Shown: positions 1 to 5,393 of the stretch, in pieces
Position numbering within the stretch: the stretch's first letter is position 1
Layout: the number at the start of each line of letters is the position of its first letter
Origin: Gammaproteobacteria bacterium
GTDB lineage: Bacteria; Pseudomonadota; Gammaproteobacteria; Steroidobacterales; Steroidobacteraceae
Direction of reading: 5' to 3'
Length of the DNA stretch: 5,600 bases
NCBI GenBank assembly: GCA_030040525.1
Contig: JASHTN010000351.1
Span: 1-5,600, forward strand
Notes under the pieces: generated by a model
What the model saw: the letters and a program-made list of their open reading frames with translations, nothing else
Told to the model about the DNA's origin: nothing
Databases searched by the model: none
Made by a program: the position numbers and the translations under genes

Positions 1-130
1 AGCCCGGCGGCTGACCCGAATCGCGCCATCCGGGATTGACCCCCCACTCGGTGTGGCGCGCCCCTGACGGCCTCGGGGCACTTGGAGAGCGTGCGACCTG
101 AACGGACAGCGAGGCTTCACTGACAAGGCA

Positions 131-232
131 CCCACGGAAGGCACGGCGCCACGGACGGTAAGAGAGTCACGGACGACGGCGGTGCCAGGGATGGCACCGC
201 AGCCAAGGATGGCCGGGCGCCAGGGACGGTGC
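131..232 (+). repeat. Array of six ~18-nt hairpin units with ANGGAN hexaloops
   Basis: Six degenerate units begin at 131, 148, 166, 184, 202 and 219, so the period is 17 or 18 nt throughout. Each has a short stem closing a 6-nt loop. The loops read ACGGAA, ACGGAC, ACGGAC, AGGGAT, AAGGAT and AGGGAC, all fitting A-N-G-G-A-N. Most stems are GCC/GGC-like; the third is GTC/GAC, a two-sided change that keeps pairing, and the second and sixth use G-U wobbles that work only in + strand RNA. The fourth has a perfect 6-bp stem (GGTGCC 181-186, GGCACC 193-198). The sixth extends to 217-221 with 228-232. The first has only two pairs (132-133 with 140-141). Seen in sequence: period, loops and stems. Inference: selected as RNA hairpins rather than as DNA or protein-coding repeats. 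Confidence 0.72.
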
Positions 233-248
233 AGGCGATTGTCAGGAT

Positions 249-297
249 CCTCGGGCCCTTCGGTCCGGCTCCGGCGCCCTTGAGGCCGTAATTTTTT
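249..297 (+). terminator. Candidate intrinsic terminator after the hairpin array
   Basis: CCTC (249-252) and GGGC (253-256) can pair with GAGG (282-285) and GCCC (276-279), leaving a two-T bulge at 280-281. A run of six T follows at 292-297. The T run starts six nt after the stem, which is further than ideal. A mutually exclusive 6-bp hairpin (252-257 with 262-267, loop CTTC) is also possible. It would end + strand transcription from the array and face the incoming oxygenase operon. Confidence 0.35.
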
Positions 298-302
298 ACG
301 GC
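285..302. repeat. Perfect 7-bp inverted repeat with TTTT centre
   Basis: GCCGTAA (285-291) and TTACGGC (296-302) are exact reverse complements around TTTT. The element begins 15 nt beyond the stop codon of the HD-domain oxygenase gene, between the two converging transcripts. It may act as a terminator or 3'-end stabiliser for the minus-strand operon, but no T tract follows the stem in the minus direction. Only the symmetry is certain. Confidence 0.5.
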
Positions 303-317
303 TGTCTTCTCTCCGCT

Positions 318-899
318 TCAGTCCGGCGCGGCCGGCAGGTAGCGCGGATCGTGCGGCGCGCGCGCGAAGATCCGCCGCACCAGGGGCTCGAAGTACGCGA
401 GGCTCTCGCTGCGATAATCCGGATCGAACGAGCACTGGTCCCAGGCGGCGCAGAAGCGTTTGCACGCCTCATACCAGGGATGATCGCGCAGCCGCTCGCG
501 GGCGTTGCGATCACCGCCGAAGTGATGCACGTAGTAGTAGTTCTGGAAGAGTCCGTGCTGCTCGACGATCCAGCTCACCTCCGGCCGCACGTACGGCCGC
601 AGGATCGCCGCCGCCAGCTCCGCATGGTTGTAGGGCGCGAGCTCATCGCCGATGTCGTGCAGCAGCGCGCCGAGGATCAGCTCCTCGTCGGCGCCGCTTC
701 TCGCCGCGCGCGTCGCGGCCTGCAGACAATGCGTCAGGCGGCTCACCGGATAGCCCTCGAGGGAGTGATCGAGGCGCCTGAGGCTCTCGAGCACCCGCTC
801 GGGGAGCGTCGCCGCGTAGCGGCGCTCGGACTCATCGAGCAGCAGGTAATCCTCGCGCGTGCCGTGCTCCATCTGCCGGAAGCTGACGACGCGGCTCAT
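318..899 (-). CDS. tmpB: HD-domain mixed-valent diiron oxygenase, TmpB/PhnZ-like
   Basis: A protein of 193 residues in the PhnZ/TmpB branch of HD-domain oxygenases, which use a diiron cofactor to cleave a C-P bond oxidatively. TmpB converts (R)-1-hydroxy-2-(trimethylammonio)ethylphosphonate to glycine betaine and phosphate. The HD pair is H81-D82 in LLHDIGDE; H57, H92, H115 and D154 are the likely remaining metal ligands, with spacing close to PhnZ. E48 and Y50 lie where PhnZ has its substrate-gating Tyr/Glu loop. An aromatic stretch NYYYVHHF (120-127) could help hold the quaternary ammonium. The start ATG at 899 overlaps the upstream stop as ATGA; longer upstream reading in this frame is antiparallel shadow. 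No signal peptide is seen, so it is cytoplasmic. Automatic annotation often calls such proteins phosphohydrolases or inositol oxygenases. The family is secure; the exact substrate is inferred from the partner gene. Confidence 0.85.
   Translation of the reverse strand: MSRVVSFRQMEHGTREDYLLLDESERRYAATLPERVLESLRRLDHSLEGYPVSRLTHCLQAATRAARSGADEELILGALLHDIGDELAPYNHAELAAAILRPYVRPEVSWIVEQHGLFQNYYYVHHFGGDRNARERLRDHPWYEACKRFCAAWDQCSFDPDYRSESLAYFEPLVRRIFARAPHDPRYLPAAPD
896..899 (-). promoter_or_regulatory. ATGA stop-start overlap coupling the two oxygenases
   Basis: The TGA stop of the dioxygenase gene (898-896) and the ATG of the HD-oxygenase gene (899-897) share bases as ATGA. This is classic geometry for translational coupling and fixes the downstream start. 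It supports stoichiometric production of two enzymes acting one after the other. Confidence 0.88.
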
Positions 900-2050
900 G
901 CGCTGCGCCTCACGGCGGGCGTGCCGCTGGCGCGGCGGCGCAGCACGCGGTAGAGGCTGCGCGGTCCGTCGAGATCGATGTAGCAGCCCTGCAGGTGCCG
1001 CAGGCCTTCGGCCGGATCGAAGCCGGTGCGGCCGTGCAGCAACCGCGTGTTGTCGAACATCACGAGATCGCCGTTGCCGAGCAGGAAGCGGATCTCGAAG
1101 TCGGCAGCGCGCAACCGGGCATCGAACAGCCGCCGCGCGCGGTAGTAGGCCTCGAGCCTTTCGGGCGGGAGGAGCGGCACGAAGTCGAGCCGCGGGGAGA
1201 AATGAATGGCGGCGAGCTCGCCGCTCGCATCGAGCGCAATCGGCGGCGCGCTCGCCGTGAGCTCGGTATCGGCGTCCGTGTAGCAAAAGCGCACCGGCGT
1301 GCTGGCGAGCACGTTGAACGCTTCGCGATGGCTCGCGCGCAGCGCCTGCGCGACCGCGAAGCCGTCGACCAGCGTCGACAGCCCGCCGCTAGTCTCGTTC
1401 ACCAGACAATGCAGCAGCTGGATGCCCGGAACCGGCGTGCGATACGGGTTGTCGGTATGCGGATCGAGCGCCACCGAGGTATAGGCGAGGTCGGTGGCCT
1501 CCGGAGTCGAGCGCACGTTGAACAGCGCGCCGAAGTTGGTCTCGCGCACGAAGCCGAACTGCGCACCCACCTTCAGCACCATGCCGGGCTCGGCCGGTAC
1601 GCCCTCGAGAATCACGAACCCGAGCTCGAGGAAGGATTCGAGCCAGGATTCGAGCTGCGCGTCCCCGGGCTCGGCGCACCAGCGCATCCGCGGCAGCGGG
1701 CTGAGCTTCCCGTCCCAGAGCTTCGCGGCGGGACAATCGTGACCTGCGGGCGCGAGGGCCGCTTCGGCGAGAATCGCCGCGGCCTCGAAGCTTGCCTCGT
1801 GCCCGTCGCTGAAACGCACGCGGAAAATACCGGCGGCCGGCTGTGAGACCGCCAGCAGCTTGAGCTCGGGGTCGAAATCCGAGGGGTCCTGAAGTCGCTG
1901 GCGGGTCTTCAGATCGATGCTGGCGGCGTCCGTGCAGCGCTCGCGCAGCCAGAGCGGGTGCAGGGCCTGCTCGCTGCCGTCGCTCCTCTGCAGCGTCAGC
2001 TCCGCCGGCCCGGTGATTCTCAACCCGAGGGGTCGTTGCCCGGAAGCCAC
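896..2050 (-). CDS. tmpA: Fe(II)/2-oxoglutarate dioxygenase, TmpA-like (gamma-butyrobetaine hydroxylase family)
   Basis: A protein of 384 residues with the two-domain layout of gamma-butyrobetaine/trimethyllysine dioxygenases: N-terminal domain about 10-95 (PLWLRERC) and TauD-like core about 125-370. Iron ligands are H198 and D200 in DPHTDNPYR and H339 in RLLHGRTGF; R351 is the expected 2-oxoglutarate arginine, 12 residues after H339 as in human BBOX1. Aromatic residues at cage positions (F173, F177, Y190, Y357) suggest a trimethylammonium substrate. The two asparagines that bind the substrate carboxylate in BBOX1 are replaced (D187, and S285/P286 region), fitting a phosphonate. TmpA hydroxylates 2-(trimethylammonio)ethylphosphonate at C1, and the coupled tmpB fits that pathway. 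The N-terminal zinc cysteines are reduced to C39. The start is GTG 2050, immediately bounded by an in-frame TAG four codons upstream; no clear ribosome binding site is visible. Confidence 0.83.
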   Translation of the reverse strand: MASGQRPLGLRITGPAELTLQRSDGSEQALHPLWLRERCTDAASIDLKTRQRLQDPSDFDPELKLLAVSQPAAGIFRVRFSDGHEASFEAAAILAEAALAPAGHDCPAAKLWDGKLSPLPRMRWCAEPGDAQLESWLESFLELGFVILEGVPAEPGMVLKVGAQFGFVRETNFGALFNVRSTPEATDLAYTSVALDPHTDNPYRTPVPGIQLLHCLVNETSGGLSTLVDGFAVAQALRASHREAFNVLASTPVRFCYTDADTELTASAPPIALDASGELAAIHFSPRLDFVPLLPPERLEAYYRARRLFDARLRAADFEIRFLLGNGDLVMFDNTRLLHGRTGFDPAEGLRHLQGCYIDLDGPRSLYRVLRRRASGTPAVRRSA

Positions 2051-2122
2051 GAGTTCAGTCTAGCGTCGCGAGCGGACGCCTGTCCACGCAGCCGCCCGCG
2101 CCGCAGCCGCAAGGCGCGTGCT

Positions 2123-2400
2123 TCAGGCAAAGCTCGCCCGCTCGGCACCCTGGGAGTCGAGACCGCTGTCGGCGAAGTTATGTGCGAGCGCCGCCACGAG
2201 CTTCGAGCGCAGCGCGTCGCGCTCTGCCGCATCGCCCGCGCGGATGCGCAGCTCGATGACCGCGGCGGTCGCCTCGATCCGCGTCAGAAAGCACCCGAGG
2301 ACCTGCGAGTCGTCGAGCGTGAGGCGCGCCGTGTGCAGCGCCTCGCGACGCGCGGCCTCGAGGTCGGTCTGGCGGCCCCGGCGGTAACCGCGGTCGAGAC
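2123..2400 (-). pseudogene. Possible gene remnant of unknown family, minus strand
   Basis: About 90 codons in one minus-strand frame look coding: G/C-rich third positions, balanced composition and amphipathic segments (LDDSQVLGCFLTRIEATA, ALRSKLVAALAHNF), ending at TGA 2123. The 5' boundary given is approximate. No ATG, GTG or TTG exists in this frame between the end of the readable part and the start of the aminotransferase gene. The first in-frame ATG is at 2638, deep in antisense to that gene. A neighbouring frame (GTG 2469, NYTAAASFGHVSTAVTAG) becomes the more protein-like one upstream of about 2365, so a frameshift there is possible. It lies 72 nt upstream of the dioxygenase gene on the same strand. 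I do not recognise the family. It could also be chance openness in GC-rich DNA. Confidence 0.3.
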
Positions 2401-2423
2401 GTGGCCGAAGCTCGCGGCCGCGG

Positions 2424-2456
2424 TATAGTTTCGCGCACCTGACGGGGGGACGGGAG
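2424..2456 (+). promoter_or_regulatory. -10-like box and ribosome binding site of the aminotransferase gene
   Basis: TATAGT at 2424-2429 is the only AT-rich hexamer in this stretch and would place transcription start near 2436, giving a leader of about 27 nt. GGGAG at 2452-2456 lies six nt before the ATG at 2463 and is a plausible Shine-Dalgarno. No good -35 hexamer is present at 16-18 nt, so an activator may be needed. Confidence 0.4.
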
Positions 2457-2462
2457 ACACCG

Positions 2463-3575
2463 ATGACACTCAGCCGCCGCGATCTGTTGACCGCATCCGC
2501 GCTGCTGCTCGCGGGACCTGCCGCGACACTGCGGGCCGCCGCCCGGGAGTCCTCCGGCCGCGAGCCGCTGGTGCTGTGTTGGAACGAGAATCCGTACGGC
2601 CCGTCGCCGGCGGCGCGGGCCGCCGTGAGCGAGCTCATCCCTTCGGGCTGCCGCTACCCCCACGACGCGGCGATCGCGGCACTGGTGGCGGCAATCGCTA
2701 CCCATGAAGGCATGGGCGCGGAGCACATCATCACCGGCACGGGCTCCGGCGAGCTGCTGCGTGCCCTCGGACTGCTCTACGGACGCGACGGCGGGGAGAT
2801 CGTCGCGGCCGTGCCGACCTACACGGAGCTCACCAGTTATGCGAGCCACCGCGGCGCGCACCTCAAGTTCGTGCCGCTCGACTCACAGATGCGGCAGGAT
2901 CTGACTGCGATGCGTGCCGCGGTCTCCTCCGGCACGCGCGCCGTCTACCTCTGCAACCCCAACAACCCGACCGGAACGGCGCTCACCGCGGCCGAGATCC
3001 GCGCCTTCGTCGCGGGGCTGCCGGCAGGCGTCGTCACCATCGTCGATGAGGCCTACATGGATTTCGCCACCGCCCCCGGGGTGGGCTCGGTCGCGGATCT
3101 CGTCAAGGGCGGGCAAGCCGTGGTGGTGCTGCGGACCTTCTCCAAGATCCATGGCATGGCGGGGTTGCGGTGCGGCTATGCGATCGCGAGCCCCGAGGTC
3201 ATCCAGGCGGTGGACGGCGCCGTCATGACCACGCCGAACATCTTCGCCGTGCACGCCGGGCGCGCCAGCCTCGGAGATCGTGCCTTCCTCGCCGACTGCC
3301 GCCGCCGCATCGTCGGCAGCCGTACGCGCATCACGACCGCCTTGAGCGCCCTCAAGCTCCGCTACGCCGAGCCGCAGGGCAACTTCGTGTTCTTCGACAC
3401 CGGCATGCCGCTGCCGCGCTTCACCGAGCTGATGCGCGCCCGCGAGATCCTCGTCGGCCGGCACTTCGCGCCCTTCGACAGCTGGTGCCGCATCACCGTC
3501 GGGACCGAGCCCGAGGTGGCAGCGTTCCTTGCGGCGCTGCGCGCGGTGCTGCCCGCCCCGCAGTCGAGCGCCTGA
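2463..3575 (+). CDS. Tat-exported HisC-like PLP aminotransferase (class I/II, fold type I)
   Basis: A protein of 370 residues. It opens with a twin-arginine signal, SRRDLLTASALLLAG (4-18): R5-R6, a hydrophobic run, then an alanine-rich cleavage region near 20-28. The mature part is a HisC-type aminotransferase: WNENPYGPS (40-48) for the N-terminal substrate arm, NPNNPTGT (165-172), DEAY (195-198) with the PLP-ring aspartate, FSKIHGMAGLRCGY (226-239) with Schiff-base lysine K228 and phosphate-binding R236, and carboxylate-binding R343 in WCRITVGT. All core PLP residues are present, so it should be active. HisC itself is cytosolic, so a Tat signal argues against histidine synthesis and for transamination of an unknown amino acid in the periplasm after folding with cofactor. 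It is divergent from the phosphonate operon and convergent with the DDAH gene. The ATG has a fitting ribosome binding site. The fold is certain; substrate unknown. Confidence 0.88.
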   Translation: MTLSRRDLLTASALLLAGPAATLRAAARESSGREPLVLCWNENPYGPSPAARAAVSELIPSGCRYPHDAAIAALVAAIATHEGMGAEHIITGTGSGELLRALGLLYGRDGGEIVAAVPTYTELTSYASHRGAHLKFVPLDSQMRQDLTAMRAAVSSGTRAVYLCNPNNPTGTALTAAEIRAFVAGLPAGVVTIVDEAYMDFATAPGVGSVADLVKGGQAVVVLRTFSKIHGMAGLRCGYAIASPEVIQAVDGAVMTTPNIFAVHAGRASLGDRAFLADCRRRIVGSRTRITTALSALKLRYAEPQGNFVFFDTGMPLPRFTELMRAREILVGRHFAPFDSWCRITVGTEPEVAAFLAALRAVLPAPQSSA

Positions 3576-3593
3576 CTGCTCAGGCGCGCTCGA
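3564..3593. terminator. Shared hairpin spanning both convergent stop codons
   Basis: GCGCCTGA (3568-3575) pairs perfectly with TCAGGCGC (3580-3587) around the 4-nt loop CTGC. After a two-base bulge (3588-3589), TCGA (3564-3567) pairs with TCGA (3590-3593), giving 12 bp in all. The aminotransferase stop TGA (3573-3575) and the DDAH stop (3580-3582 as TCA) are opposite each other at the top of the stem. No T tract follows on either side, so it is a bidirectional 3'-end structure rather than a canonical intrinsic terminator. Confidence 0.55.
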
Positions 3594-4344
3594 GCATCAG
3601 GCTCATGCAGGTGAGCGCGGCTTCCGCCTTGTGCAGCTCGTCCACTTCCAGGGCGTGCGTCGCGATGCCGGCCTGCTCGAGACGTCGCTGCGTGCGCGGA
3701 TAGGCGCTGCTGACCAGCGTCACGCCCCCGACCGTGAGCGTGTTGGCCGCATGAGGCTCGTCCGCGTCCACGGCGAGCGGCACCGTGCCCGGGAATGCCG
3801 CCGGGTCGACCCAGAGCGGATTGACCAGAAGCACCTCGGGCGGGATGAACGTACAGGCGCTCTTCAGGTGCAGGCAGCCGCTGAGCGGCACCGCGCGCAC
3901 CGTGTAGCCGAGAGGCGCGAGCGCGGCGCCGAGCTGCGCCACACCGGCCGCGTTGCTGCGGCCGGACACCCCGACGTAGAGGCGGTGCCCGATGCGCAGC
4001 ACGTCACCGCCGTCGAGACTCGCCGGCTCGTCGAGGCGCGTGACCGGCAGGTGCCGGGCGAGCGCCGCCGCGACGCTGTCGACCTCGCCGCGGCGGGACG
4101 CTACTCCGGGGCGCGTCATCACGGCCAGCTCCGGCACCAGCACCGCGGTGTCCTCGACGAACACCCCGTCGGCGTGCGCGGGCAGCGGCGGCAGCCACTC
4201 GAGCTCGCAGCCGAGGGTGCGCAGCTCGGCTGCGTATCGCTGGTGCTGGCGGTGCGCGCGCGCAGCATCGATGGGCACGCGCTCGATCAGACTCAGCTCG
4301 CAGCGCGCGAGCTCTGGGCTCACCTCCCGGACAAAGGCGATCAT
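3580..4344 (-). CDS. ddaH: N(G),N(G)-dimethylarginine dimethylaminohydrolase (DDAH)
   Basis: A protein of 254 residues, the same length as the Pseudomonas aeruginosa enzyme as I remember it. DDAH, of the guanidino-modifying (pentein) fold, hydrolyses asymmetric dimethylarginine and monomethylarginine to citrulline plus dimethylamine or methylamine. Signature segments occur in family order: FVEDTAV (62-68) with E64/D65, MTRPGVASRRGE (76-87), DGGDVLRIG (111-119), catalytic H159 in GCLHLKS, HAAN (198-201), SAYPRTQ (213-219) and catalytic C246 in LTCMSLM. No signal peptide is seen, so it acts in the cytoplasm. It ends four nt from the convergent aminotransferase gene. It is 79 nt downstream of the LysR gene on the same strand, probably with its own promoter. 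Arginine deiminase is less likely, being much longer. Product citrulline and methylamines would feed nitrogen metabolism. Confidence 0.88.
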   Translation of the reverse strand: MIAFVREVSPELARCELSLIERVPIDAARAHRQHQRYAAELRTLGCELEWLPPLPAHADGVFVEDTAVLVPELAVMTRPGVASRRGEVDSVAAALARHLPVTRLDEPASLDGGDVLRIGHRLYVGVSGRSNAAGVAQLGAALAPLGYTVRAVPLSGCLHLKSACTFIPPEVLLVNPLWVDPAAFPGTVPLAVDADEPHAANTLTVGGVTLVSSAYPRTQRRLEQAGIATHALEVDELHKAEAALTCMSLMLERA

Positions 4345-4359
4345 GGGTGAGCGAGTATA
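4345..4359 (-). promoter_or_regulatory. -10 box very close to the ddaH start; near-leaderless transcript
   Basis: On the minus strand a near-consensus TATACT (4359-4354) ends only nine nt before the ATG at 4344. A start at A4348 would leave a 4-nt leader. No Shine-Dalgarno is present in those nine bases. A recognisable -35 is lacking. The rest of the 79-nt gap after the LysR gene is G/C-rich and holds no T tract. Confidence 0.4.
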
Positions 4360-4423
4360 GCCGCCGCCTGGCCGCTGCCGCGCCCGCCAGCGCAGCGGCC
4401 GCAGCGCCGGGGCCGCATCGCCC

Positions 4424-5377
4424 CTACAGCCGTGCCGAGGGCACCGCGCGCGCCGCGACCCGCAGGCATTCGAGCAGCGCGCTCGCCGCCGGCGGCAGAC
4501 TTCCCGGAGCGCGCAGGATCGCGCCCACCGGACTCTCGATCGACTTGAGTTTCACCGGCAGGATCGACAGCAGTCCGTGCTCCACATCGTCGAGGGCCAC
4601 GTGATACGGCAGCACGCCGATGCAGTCGGACTTGCGCAGCAGCACGCGGTTGGTGAGGATCGAGACCGACTCGATGACGTTGCGCGGCAGGGGCGCGCTC
4701 GCCTCCACGAACGCGAGCTCCACCTGGCGCCTGAGACTGGTCTCCGGCAGCGGCAGCAGCCACGCCTCGTTCACCAGGTCGCGCAGCCCCAGGCGCCGCT
4801 TGCGCGACAGCGGGTGCCCGGGTCGCACCACCAGGCAGATCGGCTCGGCGTAGAACTCCTCGTAGACGAGCGCGCGGCTGCGGCCCTGCTCGGGCAGCCG
4901 TCCGAGCACCATGTCGAGATCGCCGACCAGGAGCGAGGGCACCAGGATGTCGTAGGTGCCGACCACCACGCTGATCGCCACCGCAGGCCGCTCCTTCTTC
5001 AGCAGCGCGATGGCATCGGGCAGGATGCCGGCGGAGGCGGCCAGCAGTGTGCCGACCGTCACCTTGCCGCTGTAGCCGGCGCGCAGGCTCTCGAGCTCCT
5101 CGGCCGCATGCCGCAGCTGCGCCAGCACGATCTTGGCATGGCGCGCGAAGATCTCCCCGTAGGCCGTCGGCTCGAGTCCGCGATTGGTGCGCGCGAAGAG
5201 CGCAACGCCGAGCGTGGTCTCGATATCCTTGAGCGCCTTGGTGACCGTCGGCTGGGCGAGATTCAGCCGCCGCGACGCCTTGAGGATGCTGCGGCAGTCA
5301 TAGACTTCCGCGACCAGCTCGACGTGCCGCAGGCGGAATTTGCGTGCGATCCAGCGCTCGAGACGTACCGAGGGCAT
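4424..5377 (-). CDS. LysR-type transcriptional regulator
   Basis: A protein of 317 residues, usual for the family. The winged helix-turn-helix is at about 15-74 (LRHVELVAEVYDCRSILKASRR, with recognition helix around AQPTVTKALKDIE 41-53 and wing LFARTNRGLEPT). A linker helix runs to about 100, and a periplasmic-binding-protein-like effector domain spans about 104-305 (GKVTVGTLLAAS at its start, LCIGVLPYHV-like segment near 251-260). The short N-terminal extension before the first helix (RLERWIARKF) and the general pattern recall the GbpR/PcaQ group, without proving it. The start ATG 5377 is the first after an in-frame TGA at 5386-5384. It follows the ACMSD-like gene by 17 nt on the same strand, so it is probably co-transcribed with it and autoregulatory through that promoter. 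No divergent partner exists in the window. The effector is unknown. Confidence 0.9.
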   Translation of the reverse strand: MPSVRLERWIARKFRLRHVELVAEVYDCRSILKASRRLNLAQPTVTKALKDIETTLGVALFARTNRGLEPTAYGEIFARHAKIVLAQLRHAAEELESLRAGYSGKVTVGTLLAASAGILPDAIALLKKERPAVAISVVVGTYDILVPSLLVGDLDMVLGRLPEQGRSRALVYEEFYAEPICLVVRPGHPLSRKRRLGLRDLVNEAWLLPLPETSLRRQVELAFVEASAPLPRNVIESVSILTNRVLLRKSDCIGVLPYHVALDDVEHGLLSILPVKLKSIESPVGAILRAPGSLPPAASALLECLRVAARAVPSARL

Positions 5378-5393
5378 GCACGATCATAGAACA

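Larger units (their letters stand above)
98..297 (+). ncRNA. Candidate CsrA/RsmA-sequestering sRNA (CsrB/RsmZ-like)
   Basis: GGA displayed in hairpin loops (A-N-G-G-A) is the established recognition element of CsrA/RsmA, and CsrB/CsrC/RsmY/RsmZ RNAs carry many such hairpins in series. Six units lie at 131-232. A possible seventh is CTG 98-100 and CAG 107-109 around loop AACGGA. A weaker GGA-containing loop (82-90) sits between GCAC 78-81 and GTGC 91-94. The array is followed by a GC-rich stem and six T residues (292-297), compatible with a short independent transcript. It could instead be the 3' UTR of a gene left of the window. I see no convincing promoter and no GacA/UvrY-type palindrome upstream, so the 5' end is a guess. 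A genome-wide intergenic repeat with no regulatory role is the main alternative. Confidence 0.42.

Noticed and set aside
36..41. TTGACC as a -35 for the hairpin-array RNA
   Set aside because: The position 17 nt downstream is CGCCCC, with no -10-like hexamer.
2..67. Open + strand frame ending at TGA 65, possibly the last codons of a gene left of the window
   Set aside because: Only 21 codons are visible, with no recognisable motif; openness of this length is expected by chance in GC-rich DNA.
124..291. Open + strand frame through the hairpin array (about 55 codons, G/D/A/R-rich)
   Set aside because: It has no usable start codon near its beginning, its composition only reflects the 18-nt period, and conservation is in loops and stems rather than codons.
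900..1286. N-terminal extension of the HD-domain oxygenase frame up to 1286
   Set aside because: It lies wholly opposite or within the dioxygenase gene, is arginine-rich shadow sequence, and the ATGA overlap at 899 gives a family-appropriate start.
995..1846. Long + strand open frame opposite the dioxygenase gene
   Set aside because: A shadow of the minus-strand gene: no family motif, R/E/H-rich composition, while the minus strand carries a complete HxD...H active site.
1958..2428. + strand open frame of about 156 codons across the divergent spacer
   Set aside because: Overlaps the dioxygenase 5' end, is arginine-rich and featureless; the minus-strand frame has more coding-like third positions.
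3529..4350. + strand open frame opposite ddaH
   Set aside because: Shadow frame; the minus strand encodes a full DDAH with catalytic His and Cys.
4577..5389. + strand open frame of about 270 codons opposite the LysR gene
   Set aside because: H/R/Q-rich shadow of the LysR gene with no domain signature.
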